Positions 1-58,475 of a DNA stretch of 64,000 nt are shown piece by piece. Made by a program: the position numbers and the translations under genes. Each line of letters begins with the position of its first letter. Within the stretch, counting starts at the first letter, position 1. Origin of the DNA: Diadema setosum (taxonomy: Eukaryota > Echinodermata > Echinoidea > Diadematoida > Diadematidae); contig CM067059.1 in the NCBI GenBank assembly GCA_033980235.1, positions 25,209,922 through 25,273,921 on the forward strand. Reading direction: 5' to 3'. The notes under the pieces were generated by a model. That model was not told where the DNA came from. It worked only from the letters and a program-made list of their open reading frames with translations, and searched no databases.

Positions 1-339
1 ATAATACGGAGATTCCCAAGTTTGAAATGTATAACGAGTAAAATTATTCAATTACCTAATCTTTGGTCCTAGACAATCAGTTTTCTTACAAGTATATGTA
101 AAACAATTTCCTTTCACATATTTCACAATTAAGGGATCACTAGACAACCATATTGGCACAAAAAAAAATCCATAAAAATTAGCAGATTTGCATAATTAAT
201 TAGCCTTAATTAGACAATTAAGGTATTAAGTTTTTGTAAAATTAACAATTGGACATTCCATGGCAGAGATCTGAGGGGGGGCAATCATGCCCCCTCCCCT
301 AGTCCTCAAAATCTTCAAAGTAGCCAAGTCTATTTAGGG

Positions 340-876
340 TTAGAGGACAAGACCACCCAAATATATGTGTAGATTTAATGAATGCAGCAATATTAGTAAA
401 ATGCATCGTGACAATTTGAGGGAAATTGGACCATCTGTTCAAAAGTTATCAATTACAAAGTTTCAGTGCTGCCATAACTTGATCACTGCAGGACAAAAAT
501 ATGATGAAAATATAAACAGAAATCCAACATATTTTCATACTTCCATCAAAATGAAAGAGCAGTGGACTTACATTGTACCTCTTTCAGAAAGCAAGAACAA
601 TATCACCTCATCATTTGTCCATTAATAAGTCAAGGGAATGTGAATTTTTCATAAAAAGATGAAATTTTGTGGAATTTTTAAAATACTTTCTTTATGTCAT
701 TCTGCATAAGTGACAGCACAAACTGTAGTTCAGCGATGGCTGCACAGAACCTTAAAAAAACTATAACTTTTGAACAGATTGACTGATTTTCCTCACACTT
801 TCACAGATGCACTCTGCTATAAATATTGCTGCATTCATGCAATCCATACATACATCTGGGTGAATTTGTCCTCTAA
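340..876. mobile_element. Diverged TTAA-type foldback MITE, family A
   Basis: Ends read TTAGAGGACAAG and CTTGTCCTCTAA as an inverted pair. Inside, the phrases TGCAGCAATATTAGTA and CAAAAGTTAT recur in inverted form near the right end. This is the same architecture as copies at 18033, 54495, 55719 and 61922, but older and more mutated. Confidence 0.7.
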
Positions 877-890
877 TGCTTGCAGGATTC

Positions 891-1048
891 CTGGGGAGTG
901 TTTCATCAACGTTAGTCAGCGCTGACAAGTTGTCAGCGCTGACAATTTCAGGAAAATCCTTGGTTTTGATTGGATGACATGCTCTGGTCACTGACTGTTA
1001 CTATGGTGATTGTCAGCGCTGACTAACATTGATGAAACATCCCCCCAG
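891..1048. mobile_element. Short MITE with GTGTTTCATCAACG termini, copy 1
   Basis: Inverted termini of about 36 bp contain GTTTCATCAACGTTAG and GTCAGCGCTGAC. The centre reads TTGGTTTTGATTGG. A second copy lies at 19252-19414. It is non-coding and non-autonomous; I cannot assign the transposase family. Confidence 0.85.
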
Positions 1049-1608
1049 GACAACAGAGACATGACTGACCAGTAGATGAAACATGGTCTCTAACTGAACA
1101 TGGAACCAATATATATGAACTGTATATGACACTTTCCACATGTGTCCACAAGGCCATGTGATTTAATGATTTGGGTTTATATATGCGAAGGGAAAAGATC
1201 CAAACCACACTCAGAACTTTAGTCTAGCTTCCAGCCACAGAGGTGGTACTGCCTTTTGTCTGTGATGATTGGCAATACAGGGCATGATATATTTTACACA
1301 GTGCAGGCCAGAAAGCATTCCTTTTCACCGCCACCGATGGATGTCAACGGCACTTTCATCCTACGATTATAGACAGGCCCAATATTACAATGCTTTACAC
1401 ATTCCCTCCACTAAATAGACCGTGATATATTTACTTTCGTGAATTTTGGTAGGGGGAACCAGCAGAAGAGAAGAACTGCACACCAAAACATTTGCCTCCC
1501 ATAAACACATACAATGTAAGTCATGCGTATCGTTTCTAAGCTCAATTTGCTTCCCAAGGTGAATGATAGTCATTTCTCATTCCGTCTCTGTGGTTTTCCA
1601 TCATGAAT

Positions 1609-1967
1609 TTAAAGGGATGGTATAGTATTCATTGAAATGAGGATTGAGTTTTTCCCTTTTTGCAAGATCCTAAAAAACCACTTATAAAATGTTCCACAGC
1701 ATACAATTCTACGAGGAATTCAAAGCTTTTTTGTTGAAAATCGGTTCTGAAATGGCCAAGATATCCAAAATCGAGGTAAAATGAAGCCCCTGTTTTGGAT
1801 ATCTCAGCCAATTCAAAACCAATTCTTATCAAATAAACTTTGAATCCCTCTTAGAACAACATGCTCTTTCATATTTCATAAGATGTTTCTTATTATCTCA
1901 CAAAAAAAAAAAAAAAATGTTGGAACCCAGAATTCCCATCTCAACCAACACTACATCATCCCTTTAA
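1609..1967. mobile_element. TTAA-flanked MITE, family B, copy 1
   Basis: Flanked by TTAA on each side with ends AAAGGGATGGTA and ATCATCCCTTT. Internal inverted halves carry the phrases TCAAAGTTTATTTGA and AACCAATTCTTATCA. Related copies are at 21359, 45273 and 48624. The TTAA target points to piggyBac-type mobilisation; this is inference. Confidence 0.8.
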
Positions 1968-3376
1968 CCACTTGCAAAGTTGTTGCTCGACTCATAATTC
2001 ACAAAATATTAGTCTCATGAAATATTTAAAGACATATGCAATATATGAATACTATGTCCAGTTAGGTTTGCATCCCCTTCACACGGCAAACTTCAGCCTT
2101 TTCTTAAAATGGGGGGGGGGGGGTGGGTAAAAAGTAAACAAAATGAGAGTCTTGGTTTAATTTTCTGAGGGGTTTCTTTTCTTCTTTCAAAAGGGTTATG
2201 GTTCAGTAAAGCATTCGGTGATTACTGGATAACTGCAAGTCCATCACCCATTGTTATGTACTAATCTTGAAATACACATGCTAAAAAAAAATAAATAACA
2301 CTTAAAATATAAATTGAGAGTCCAACTAAGTTGAGTTGAGAGCTCTACTTTACATGTTCTCCACAGCCTACCAAGAGATAATTCTGGTGTTTTGTTGTTG
2401 TTGTTTTTTTCTTCACAAAGAAAAAACATTTCGAGACAATCTTAACACTCTGTCTACCAAGGAATATGCAACCGGAGCCAACACAACGACTTAAATTTCA
2501 CCTATCACAAGACTGCGAGATCTCTCCACTAGTGCATGGAAGATTTGACACACACGAATGCTACCAATGCAAGGGGAAAAAAAATGACAGATTCTCTGCA
2601 ACTTTTCAGAGAAAACACACAATGGAAAATAATCTGGGCAGCCCTAAGTGAGATGAGCAAGACAGCATGGAAACAATGTCACACGACAACATGGCATCAC
2701 ACCATCTGCCACTTCAGCGATATGGTTTAACCGCTGATGTGGCAGAAAAAAAAAATAGTTGAATCTGGAGCTCTCCCACTAGGTTATTAAATCAAATAAA
2801 AAGGAAATAAAAAGGAAAAAAATCCTGTGATTTTATCATAGGCTTTAAAATTTGACCATTGGACAACATCACTACAGTGCAATTATCATTAGTATGCTCT
2901 TCAACTTGAGTTGATAATTAAAAAATTATTCGAGAACGAAAGTCACTTTAAAACTGACGAGTGTCATTTTAATCTTTAAAATGCTTGTGTTAGTAGCAAA
3001 TACTGCCATTTAAGTGCTGACACAGCAAATCTGGGGTATTTTTGTAGTCAACTGTTGAACACTACAATTTGGGGAAATGAAAAAAAAAAAAAAAAGAAGT
3101 TATCAAAATATTAGAGAAGCTCTCCTTTCAAGTTAGTGAACACAGGTTTATTTGGAGATTTCCAAATAAAATATCTGACATTTGGTGCACCTGGCACATT
3201 GTGAAGCAGTGTTTATCATTAATAAAGGCATATTCATTCTATTTCGTAGTAGCTGGAAGAGCAGGAGTGTTGTACATATTAAATCACTTTTAGATCAAGT
3301 ACTCTATGTGTGTGTGGTTGTGTGTGTGTGTGTGAGCATAGCCAAGGTGCATTATAGGTCTAAGGAACATGCAATC

Positions 3377-3570
3377 TACAGTCAAACCTGTGTATAGCAG
3401 TCGTCCAAGGGAACAAAAAAAAATAGTGGCCATTGTAGACAGGTGGCCGCTACAGACACTCCAAGGTCAACATGACTTTTCAAATGGAGGAAATTTGAGT
3501 ATATGGCAGGTGGCTGCTATAGACAGGTGGCTGCTATAGACAGGTGGTTGCTATGACAGGTTTGACTGTA
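3377..3570. mobile_element. TA-flanked pogo-like MITE
   Basis: Perfect terminal inverted repeats TACAGTCAAACCTGT / ACAGGTTTGACTGTA. The interior repeats the phrase GACAGGTGGCTGCTATA three times in slightly different forms. The TA target and ACAGTC-type ends fit Tc1/mariner/pogo superfamily derivatives. No coding sequence. Confidence 0.85.
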
Positions 3571-6279
3571 CATGCAAATCCTCTCATTAAGACCATATCA
3601 TTCTCTACATTTAGGAAGGGATAAGAAGTGGCTCCCCACTAGACATTCTGAGCTTCTGTCCATTTGGCCTTTAGAAATGTTGATATCGTCTCATCAACGT
3701 GAAGGTTTTCTTGTAAGGTATTTTTGCTGCAAATATGCGGATGCAATCGACAAGCTTGTTGATAGTCCCTTTCATGGTATGTTACACTGCTACATATCAT
3801 TTTATGAAAAGTACTTCGAAGTTTTAAAGTGAAAAACTCAGCTGAATCATGCTGGATTCAACAGGTGAGAAAGGGGCAAGGCAAAACAAAATAAAGAGTG
3901 ATTCCTTATCATAACAAACTTTCAGTTTAGATGCTCATTATTACTAGTCCTCACTTTTAAAACCTCATATATGTATTGAAACACACACAAACAAACACAA
4001 ATTATTAAAATAACTGAATCTAGCACAGCACCTACAAAATTTGAAATGGCGAAACAATAAGAATGAGAGATAAATGACTGAGTAACTTTTTTTTTCCATG
4101 AAGTAAAAAGGATTGATCAGTGAAATGATATCTGAAACAAAAAAGGTGTACAAGTAGGTGACCCATCATCTCCGTTCAAAAGCCCAAATATGAAGTCCTT
4201 CATTTTTCACAGAAACAAAGCTGTCAACATGGGTACATGTTACAGAACATGCCAATATTTCTAAAACTTTTCCTTCAGCATTACAGGACGTTTGCAATTA
4301 AAGGGAAAGAAACACTGTTTGCCTAACATGAACTGTCTAACATGAACATGAACTCTATGAAACTATTTAATGATAACCTGTGTGTTCTGTGAATGTAACC
4401 CATAGGATTTGACTGATCTATCACTTACAAACAAGTTCAAGATTTTTTTTTTTTTTTCACGTTACAGCCATAACAATCGTCCTGCGCACGGCAGAAATGT
4501 TGTTAACCCTATGCGCACTCCCACAGCCAAATGACAATCTGCCATGCGCAGGGAAGCTTGCTAACAACATTTAGCCATGGGCATGATGATATATTCTCAA
4601 ATGTTGGCACAGTTCTTTTTTTTTCTATAAAGCTTTTAGGACACACGAAAATGGAAAGTTCTAAGAGCAAAGAGAGCAGTTCACTCTAATTTGTCACATG
4701 AGTGGATTTGAAAAATGACTTAAGCAATGACTGTGATTTACATTGCAATATGAAACACAGTGAAAATTGGACAAAACTGAGACAAGCCCTTCAACAGAAA
4801 AATATGATATGTGATGAAATTTCATGTCATACACTGCTACTATGTTGAGGTGAAGGAACGACCCACACATACCCTTCAAATGCAAGATATTTTGCACTTT
4901 CTCTACCTAATCTAGCTTGGAAACATGGGAAAGGCTGGACTGCCTATGAAATGTTCAAGACTATTCTCACTGGTGTAATGCTAGACTACCGACAATAAAG
5001 GAAATGGTATTTTACGATACGGAAGAGGATGGAAGTGTTGTGTTTGTTACCCCTGCTCTACAGACACTATTCAGATACACACATCTGAAATTCTGCTCAC
5101 AACTTGCCAACATGCAAACACGTTTTCTCTATAAAGCCACGGGTGATCTAGATCTGACCTGAAAAATGAGGCAGCGTGATTTGAGTGTATGCTGATGCTC
5201 TTTGTGTGCTAGGCAGCAGAATGGCATACTTACACATAAAACCATATATATATATAAATAATGTATATATGTACAAATGGTGATTATAAAGTGTGGTCTA
5301 CAAGATATGGAAATGAATCCAGTAACAGCACAAATAAAAAGAGTGTTTTTTGAACCTGCATTGCAATTGAGATTCTCTGTAATTTCTGTTTCTGTTCCTG
5401 GGAAATGAGACAAGAGAACAGAAAACGAAGAGATATCACGCTTACAAACAAATTCTCAGATGACAAACACGCTTGACTTGAACTGAACATGTCCAAGCAA
5501 AACATTTTCCACACAAAGATGTACAAAACAATGCACACAAAACATTCAGAAAGGGTGCTGCCCGGTAAACCAAGCGTCGTTTCTAGCAAATTTCCCATGA
5601 CAACCAAATAATCTGCACTCAGTATCCACCAATCTTTGCCCACATTTGAATTGTTCTACGCAAGTGAAATGGACCATTCTCGTAACAAGCCACCCTTTTT
5701 GGCGTCCAGTCTAATTTCTACCTCACAGATTTACTTCCATTTACACTTCATTTCTTCACACTGCATGTCCAACTTACAGCACAGTCAATTAATGGCAGTA
5801 CAATGATAAATTTCGATATATATTTGCATTATTTGTATATGGTGGTTTTTTTTTTTGTTCAGAAATGGGACACAATACTAATGACAACAAACCCATTACA
5901 CCATGTGACCTTGATATACTGTTGGATCTGAGAATCTGTTAGAAATGTTAGTTCTTGTCTTTACTGTCTTCCTCTCCCTCATCCCGCTTTAAATGGCAAA
6001 AAGAGTGATTTTGAATGACGGGATTTCAGCACTTGAAAATTGTGTTTCCCAAATTCCATAAGATTGAGTTTGGGGATCACTGCCTTTCAACAAGCAATAA
6101 ACACACAAAAACACAAAATGAAAAAGAAAAAAAAAATCTTGCAAAATTCAGTACACATTAAAAAAAAAAAAGTTTTACTGAGGGCTTTAAAAACAACAAA
6201 AAACAAAACAAAACAAGGTAGTCATAGGGTTAAATTAGTTTGGTCTTGTCTAAAATACACTTTACTCTAGTAAACTTAC

Positions 6280-52216
<45,937 letters not shown>

Positions 52217-52844
52217 CTGAAAGAACAATTGAAACATATCCATGTTATTGAAAAAAAAATAAATGAAATAATTAATATTATAAATCTGTGATTGATATAC
52301 ATAAGCATCATAATTCTATTGAATTAGGACAAGATAATGCACATATAAATGGTAATATCAAATGGCAAACATCTACTGTGCCATCTTTCCCAATTTTCAG
52401 AAAATCTCACGAAAGATTGAGATTACATCTGTTATTTGATAAACTTTATTTGATAAATCTTGTCATATGGTGCATTTTTTTTAAAGAAAATATTGACCAG
52501 CTGTCTTTGGTAGTTAGTGTATATTTTTCTTTTATGTCACAATAAAGAAAGTTAACAAGATATGGCTATGGATAGAGATTAGATTTACATGGAAACTGCT
52601 GTTATTTGAGTGTTTCAATGGCCCTAAATGTTCTTCCCTTGGAATCTTTCTCTTACCCTGTTTTGTACATGGAAGCTCTTGACTTTTCAAATATTTTAAT
52701 GCTACATACTGTCTATACTTGAATTTTTCTGACAGTTTCCTTTTAAAAGCATGTCTCTTGAAGGTTCAACATTTCCATGTAAACCTTCATGAGAAAACTA
52801 CATTTTACATTGGTGCAGACCTGTTTTTATCTTTTATTATGAAT

Positions 52845-52876
<32 letters not shown>

Positions 52877-53944
52877 ATGAATGCAGATTGTAGAATGCAT
52901 CCTCCACTGAGACTCATTTCAAAAGTGTCACTGGGCAGGTTCACTTATACAACTTCATTGAAAAAGATGGTTTACATGTTTTCATTTAAACAGCATGAAA
53001 CCTGATTTACAACACTATTAAAGCAGCAGCATCTTCCCAAGAATCTAACAGTAAACAGTACCATACATAATTTTTTTACCCACATACACACAAATTTGCT
53101 ACACAATAGTGCACACGTCTGTGTATACTGAGAGGTGCACTTGTCATATCCTGTATACATAACACTACAATAATATTGACATGCACTCGCCTCTCCTGTG
53201 TGTGTTTCTCCCCTAATGCATTAGCTTGGGGGGAACACCACAGCCGGCGAGCACAGTTCGCAGCTTGTGCAACATTCACACCTATGGCTGCTGATGCTCA
53301 ATACAATATTCCATGCTGCAGCCCGCAAAAAGAAAAGGAAAAGTTAAACAAATAAAACAACAACAGGAGACCTTGAATGACTCAGTGTTGGTCCTCTCCA
53401 GATTGCCGTGTATTCATTCATTTATGCACTGCCACAGCCCTCGGAAGAAGTGGCACTTTTCACGGACAGGGGGAAATGAACGCTCTATACAGAAAAGTTC
53501 TCTTTTCTTTTCTTCCCGTCCCCTTTCTTTCTTTTTCTGTTCTTTTTTTTTTTTTAAGTGAGTCAATACCACAACATAGAGAGGGGAGGAGAAAAAAAAA
53601 ATAACAGACCACCACTGCACCCATTCATTGTGATGCTAATTTCCAGGTCAGTCGTTCAGGGGTATTGAAACGGACAAGAGAAGGAGAGGGGATCTCCATT
53701 CTTAAAGCAGGAGTTCAGGTATGATGCTATCCTCATTCCTCAAGTCACAATATAATGCATGTCAGGGTTTGTTGTTTTGGTGTGTTTTTTTCCTATCTCT
53801 CTCTTTTTTTCCCCGTAGAGTAAGTGCAGATATATGTAGTGCAAAAGATATTACATTCACCATTCCTAATGACAACTGACGTCAAAAGTCATGTCTGTCC
53901 ATTCTCAAAGTACATACAATTTCAAGTTAGCTGAAATCTTCAAC

Positions 53945-54155
53945 TACTGAAAAACGAGGAATGTTCGCATGCATTTTAATTTCACAAATTTCGCGAGCGC
54001 CAAGATTCACGAAATTAAAATGCACGCGAAAGTTCTTGTCTACACTGTATGCAATGAACGCCAGTGGCAATTCGCGAAAATTTAATGCCACGAAAAAGGC
54101 CGTCGGCGCCAATTCCCGAAAATTTCATGCCGCGAATATATCATGTTTAACAGTA
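53945..54155. mobile_element. TA-flanked MITE, family C
   Basis: The right end GCGAATATATCATG...AACAGTA and the left TACTGAAAAACGAGG pair imperfectly. Internal TTCGCGAGC, TTCGCGAAAATTTAATGCC and similar phrases repeat in both orientations. A relative lies at 12563-12751. Confidence 0.72.
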
Positions 54156-54494
54156 TTTTTGTGACAGAAAGTGCTATTTTGTGTGAGATAAAAGACCTTA
54201 CTTTTGTTCTGGTTTGGCTGATTATGTCATTTTTCATGAAGTAAGAAACTATGAGGATAATGAACAATCACTCAAGTCTACGTAATTCTAACTTCACACA
54301 GGTAAGTGGGCATTTGGAATTTGCAAATATAAGCACTTTCTTTCTTATCAGCATCATTTGAAATTAAGATTTTGTTTCCTCATAATACAGTTGGGCTGCA
54401 CAGCAAAATACCTTCATGCTCAGAAGTTATACCATTTTAAACTTGGATCTCTAAACAAGCAACTGATACCTTCCTTTTCAGTTCATTTCACTCT

Positions 54495-55035
54495 TTAAAG
54501 GACAAGTTCACCTTCATTAACATAAGGATTGAGAGAATGTAGCAATATTAGTAGAACGGACAATCCGTTCAAAAGTTATGAATTTTTGAAGTTTTTGTAC
54601 AGTCACCGCTGGATGAGAAGACTACTGCAGTGTATGATGTCACATACGTACAACAATATAAGGAAAATATAAAGAGAATTTCACAAAATTTCATCTTTTG
54701 AAAAAAGTACACATTCCCTTGACTTGTTACTGACATATGTTATGGGTAATATTATTCCCATCGTCTTTAGAAAGAGGCAAGTCAAGTGCTTTTTTATTAT
54801 GCGAAAAAAGTGAAAATATGTTGCATTTTCTTTTCATTTTCTTTATACTGTTGTACTCATATGACATCACGAGCCTTAGTAGTCTCCTCATCCAGCAGTT
54901 CCAACACAAAAATTTTAAAAATTCATAACTTTTGCATCGATTGCCCAATTTTCCTCAAACTTTCACTGATGTGTTCTACTAATATTGCTGCATTCTCTCA
55001 ATCATTATGTTAATGAAGGTGAACTTGTCCTTTAA
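54495..55035. mobile_element. TTAA-flanked foldback MITE, family A2
   Basis: TTAA flanks with ends AAGGACAAGTTCACC and GGTGAACTTGTCCTT. The arms carry inverted ATTGAGAGAATG...CATTCTCTCAAT and AATATTAGTAGAA. A closer relative of the copy at 61922 than of 18033. Confidence 0.9.
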
Positions 55036-55718
55036 TAGCCAGAAGGACACTCCCCCTCCCCATCCCTTCTCCCCCTTCCCCCATCCCCAGACCTGGCTGA
55101 TCCAACGAAGGGACTATTCACAGACATCAGAAGTTATTTGGGGATGTATTGTTTGACATTCGACATAGCTTGCTGTATAATGCCGACTGTGTTTTTCAGC
55201 ACACTGTAATTCTAAGAAACATGATCCATGCAATAACAAAATATTCAATACAGGCGTTTGTTATGCACAAGAACATATATAGACCTACACTGTAGGGCCT
55301 ATATCCTATCACAGCAGAAATGAGAGACAATAGAAGTGGGTATAAATGAATCAAACGTGGTAGTTGATAATTTCATAGACATTTACAAGTTCTGCAGAAC
55401 AACATCCTACACTGCCAGAAATTTATTTTTTAAAAGCCGCCCCGAATGTCATCATATCTTATTACAATTAAGACGGTAAAAGGTTGTATCATCTTTGATT
55501 TTACAGACATTTGTATTGTCTTTGAATGCTTGCAGCACTTCAATCCACTTCACATTAACAACAAGGTTACTTTCAAACTTCCAAACATAAGTTGACTGCT
55601 CAAGTCTCGCTCTGCTCAAATGCGCCTGAACAATACCAGACACAAATAATTTTAGTATTTATCTTCATGACTTTACACACGAGGGGCCTTGCAGCAAATA
55701 GTGCTATAGAGGTGTCTA

Positions 55719-56284
55719 TTAAAGGGAAGATAAACCCCAAGAACAATGTGGATTGAGTGAAAGCAGCAACATTATTAGAACACATCAATGAAAGTTTGAG
55801 GAAAATCGGACAATCTATGCAAAAGTTATGAATTTTTAAAGTTTTGGTGTTGGAACCGCTGGATGGGGAGACTACTAGAGGATATGACGTATGAGAGGAC
55901 AGCAATACAAAGAAAATATAAAGCAAATTCAACAAAAATTCACTTTTCTAGAATTATGAAAGAGCAGTGGACCAACCGCTTTCTGAAAGCAGGGGGAATA
56001 ATTGCTACCCTTAACATATGTCAATATCAAGTTGATGGAATTTGTAATTTTCATGAAAAATTGATTTTTGTAGTATTTTCTTTATATTTTCTTGGTATTG
56101 TTGTCCACTCATACGTCATAACCTCCAGTAGTCTCCTCATCCAGCGGTTCCAACATCAAAACTTTAAAAATTCATAACTTTTGCATCGATTGTCCGATTT
56201 TCTTCAAACTTTCACTGATGTGTTCTAATAATGTTGCTGCTTTCACTCAATCCACATTGTTCTTGGGGTTTATCTTCCCTTTAA
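55719..56284. mobile_element. TTAA-flanked foldback MITE, family A, copy 3
   Basis: TTAA flanks; the ends AAAGGGAAGATAAACCCC and GGGGTTTATCTTCCCTTT are perfect complements. Its sequence is very close to 18033-18587 but in the opposite internal orientation, suggesting recent activity. Confidence 0.92.
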
Positions 56285-57103
56285 ATGCAGGAGAGGATTT
56301 TGCATCAGATTTCTTTGTGTCTGTTCAAGGATTCACATCTGTGCCTTTTTTAAGTAGTCCGATGTGACAAAGTGTCGCGGTTTGCAGTGGGTGGTGCTTT
56401 GTAATGAGTCTGGTATGGAATGTGAGGTTTTGGGGACTGCAGGGTTCTCGCCAGGAATTTCTTCACGCTTGTCGGCATTTACGCGAGCTGTTCTGGGGGT
56501 GGGTACGGGAGGGGGGTTCCCCCTCCCGCGCGAAGCGCGGAAGCCTTCGCTAATGCTCAATACAACACAGATAAATCGCCGCTAAAATGCCACTAAATGC
56601 GAAATTTTCACGGAGATGTAATGAACGTTGTGAGGGGCATATTCTCACAGAAACAATGCAGAAACTCCATACCTTTTGTTAGCGGCAGTTCCTAAATAAT
56701 AAATGATAGAGAAATAGGTGCCGATGGTAGAGGTTCCGATTTCTTTTAGGCCTTTCCTGTTTCACTGTTGCAATAATTAGCCGCCTCTGCATCGCAACAA
56801 CGCGCGCCGTGTTGCTTTCTCGCCGTCTGCTCGACCACGTGGTAGGCCTATTGCATGCAGATGCGCGAGAAGCGATCGAGAACTTTCGGGACATCGTTGC
56901 ACTTTCCTTTCTGGGTATACTGCGGTAGTTTGGCCGTGACATCAAAGAGATATCATACAAAAATGTAATGATAAGATGGTCATTATTCCGAAGGTTTGTT
57001 TAATCATAAAATGAAACGATTCATTACTGAGTACTTCGAAGGTTTGTAATCGACAACAACAACACCAAAGGTCGGTACTACAGATGAATGTTCAAAATAA
57101 AAC

Positions 57104-58475
57104 TGATTTCGTTCGAAGATTAACAAGCATTTTTTCTTTATTATTGTCCGATCAACGAACCTTCAGAAAGGAATCTATCATCTATCGTTATTGCTTCAAA
57201 ATAACAAACCTTCAGAATAAGAAAACACCCTTTTTTTGGGCCGTTGTTGTATTCCGAAATTATACTGGCAGAACATTCGAAATAACAAAACTGATTTCGT
57301 TTGGATATAAACGAATATTTTCTCCTTTATAATTTTTCTATTAACGATCATTCAGAATTAGGAATGTAGAGTATTATATTGCCATTATTCTTTCGGAGTA
57401 ACGAACCCTGAGGGTAAGAAAACTGTAACCGTTTTCATTTCTTTTTTATCGTTTTCCGATTAACGATCGTTATTCTTTCGCAGTAACGAACCTTCAGAGT
57501 AAAAGAAAACTCACGGTAACCGTTTTGGGGCCGTCGTTTTATTCTGAAATTTCACTGACGGAAACGTTCGAAATAACAAAAGTGATTTCGTTGTGAAATG
57601 AACGGACATTTTTTTAAAATCATTTTTGGATTAACGAACCTTCAGAATAAGGAATATAGCATTATTTTTTTCATTAATCTGTCGGAGTAACGAACCCTAC
57701 GAGTAAGAAAAGTGCAACTGTTTTTTGGGGCAGTTTTATTCCAAATTTCACTGGCAAAACGTTCGAAATGACGCACTGATTTCGTTTTGAAATTTACGGA
57801 CATTTTTCTTTATTCAATTTCCGGTTAACGAACCTTCAGAATAAAGAATCTATTATTATTTCATCATTACTATATATACTTCTGTCGGAATAACAGACCC
57901 TTACAGAGTACGAAAACACGCTGTTTTTGTGCCGTCGTTTTATTCCGAAATTTCACTGACAGAAACGTTCGAAATAACAAAACTGATTTCGTTGTGAAAT
58001 GAACGGACATTTTTTCTTAATCATTTTTTGGATTAACGAACCTTCAGAATAGGGAATCTAGCATCATTTTATCATTAATCTGTCGGAGTAACGAACCCTC
58101 AGAGTAAGAAAACTGCAACTGTTTTGGGGCAGTCGTTTTATTCCAAAATTTCACTGGCAAAACGTTTGAAATGACGCACTGATTTCGTTTTGAAATTTAC
58201 GGACATTTTTCTTTATTCAATTTTCGGTTAACGAACCTTCAGAATAAAGAATCTACAATTTATTATTTCATCATTACTACTTCTGTCGGAATAACAGACC
58301 CTTACAGAGTACGTTATTCCGAAATTTCACTGGCACTGCACGTTCGAAATAACAACACTGATTTCGTCGTGAAATGAACGGACATTTTTTCTTAATCATT
58401 TTTGGATTAACGAACCTTCAGAATAAAGAATCTAGCATCATCTTATCATTAATCTGTCGGAGTAACGGAAAAAAA
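57104..58475 (+). repeat. Dimeric higher-order satellite (TTCGAAATAAC / TTAACGAACCTTCAG units)
   Basis: About seven units of 180-290 bp. Each contains CTGATTTCG, TTAACGAACCTTCAGAATAA, CGGAGTAACGAACCC and TTTATTCC-AAATTTCACTGG. From 57582 two unit types alternate: type A (GTGAAATGAACGGACATT) at 57582, 57983 and 58358, and type B (TTTGAAATTTACGGACATT) at 57776 and 58179. A-to-A and B-to-B spacing is about 400 bp. Confidence 0.88.

Larger units (their letters stand above)
1..6279 (-). other. MRCK intron, 3' part cut by the window edge
   Basis: No coding exon is recognisable. It holds MITEs at 340-876, 891-1048, 1609-1967 and 3377-3570, an A-rich background, short poly-G and poly-A runs (2109-2122, 4442-4458) and a small (TG)n at 3308-3332. 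A weak inverted pair, ATGTTGTTA near 4498 and TAACAACAT near 4562, may be another degenerate MITE. The parts at 1970-3370 and 3575-6279 show nothing else I can support. Confidence 0.75.

Noticed and set aside
56333..56560. Minus-strand frame with GRGNPPPVPTPRTARVNA
   Set aside because: It is a translation of a GC-rich dispersed sequence ending in the CCGCGCGAAGCGCGG hairpin, with no supporting domain.
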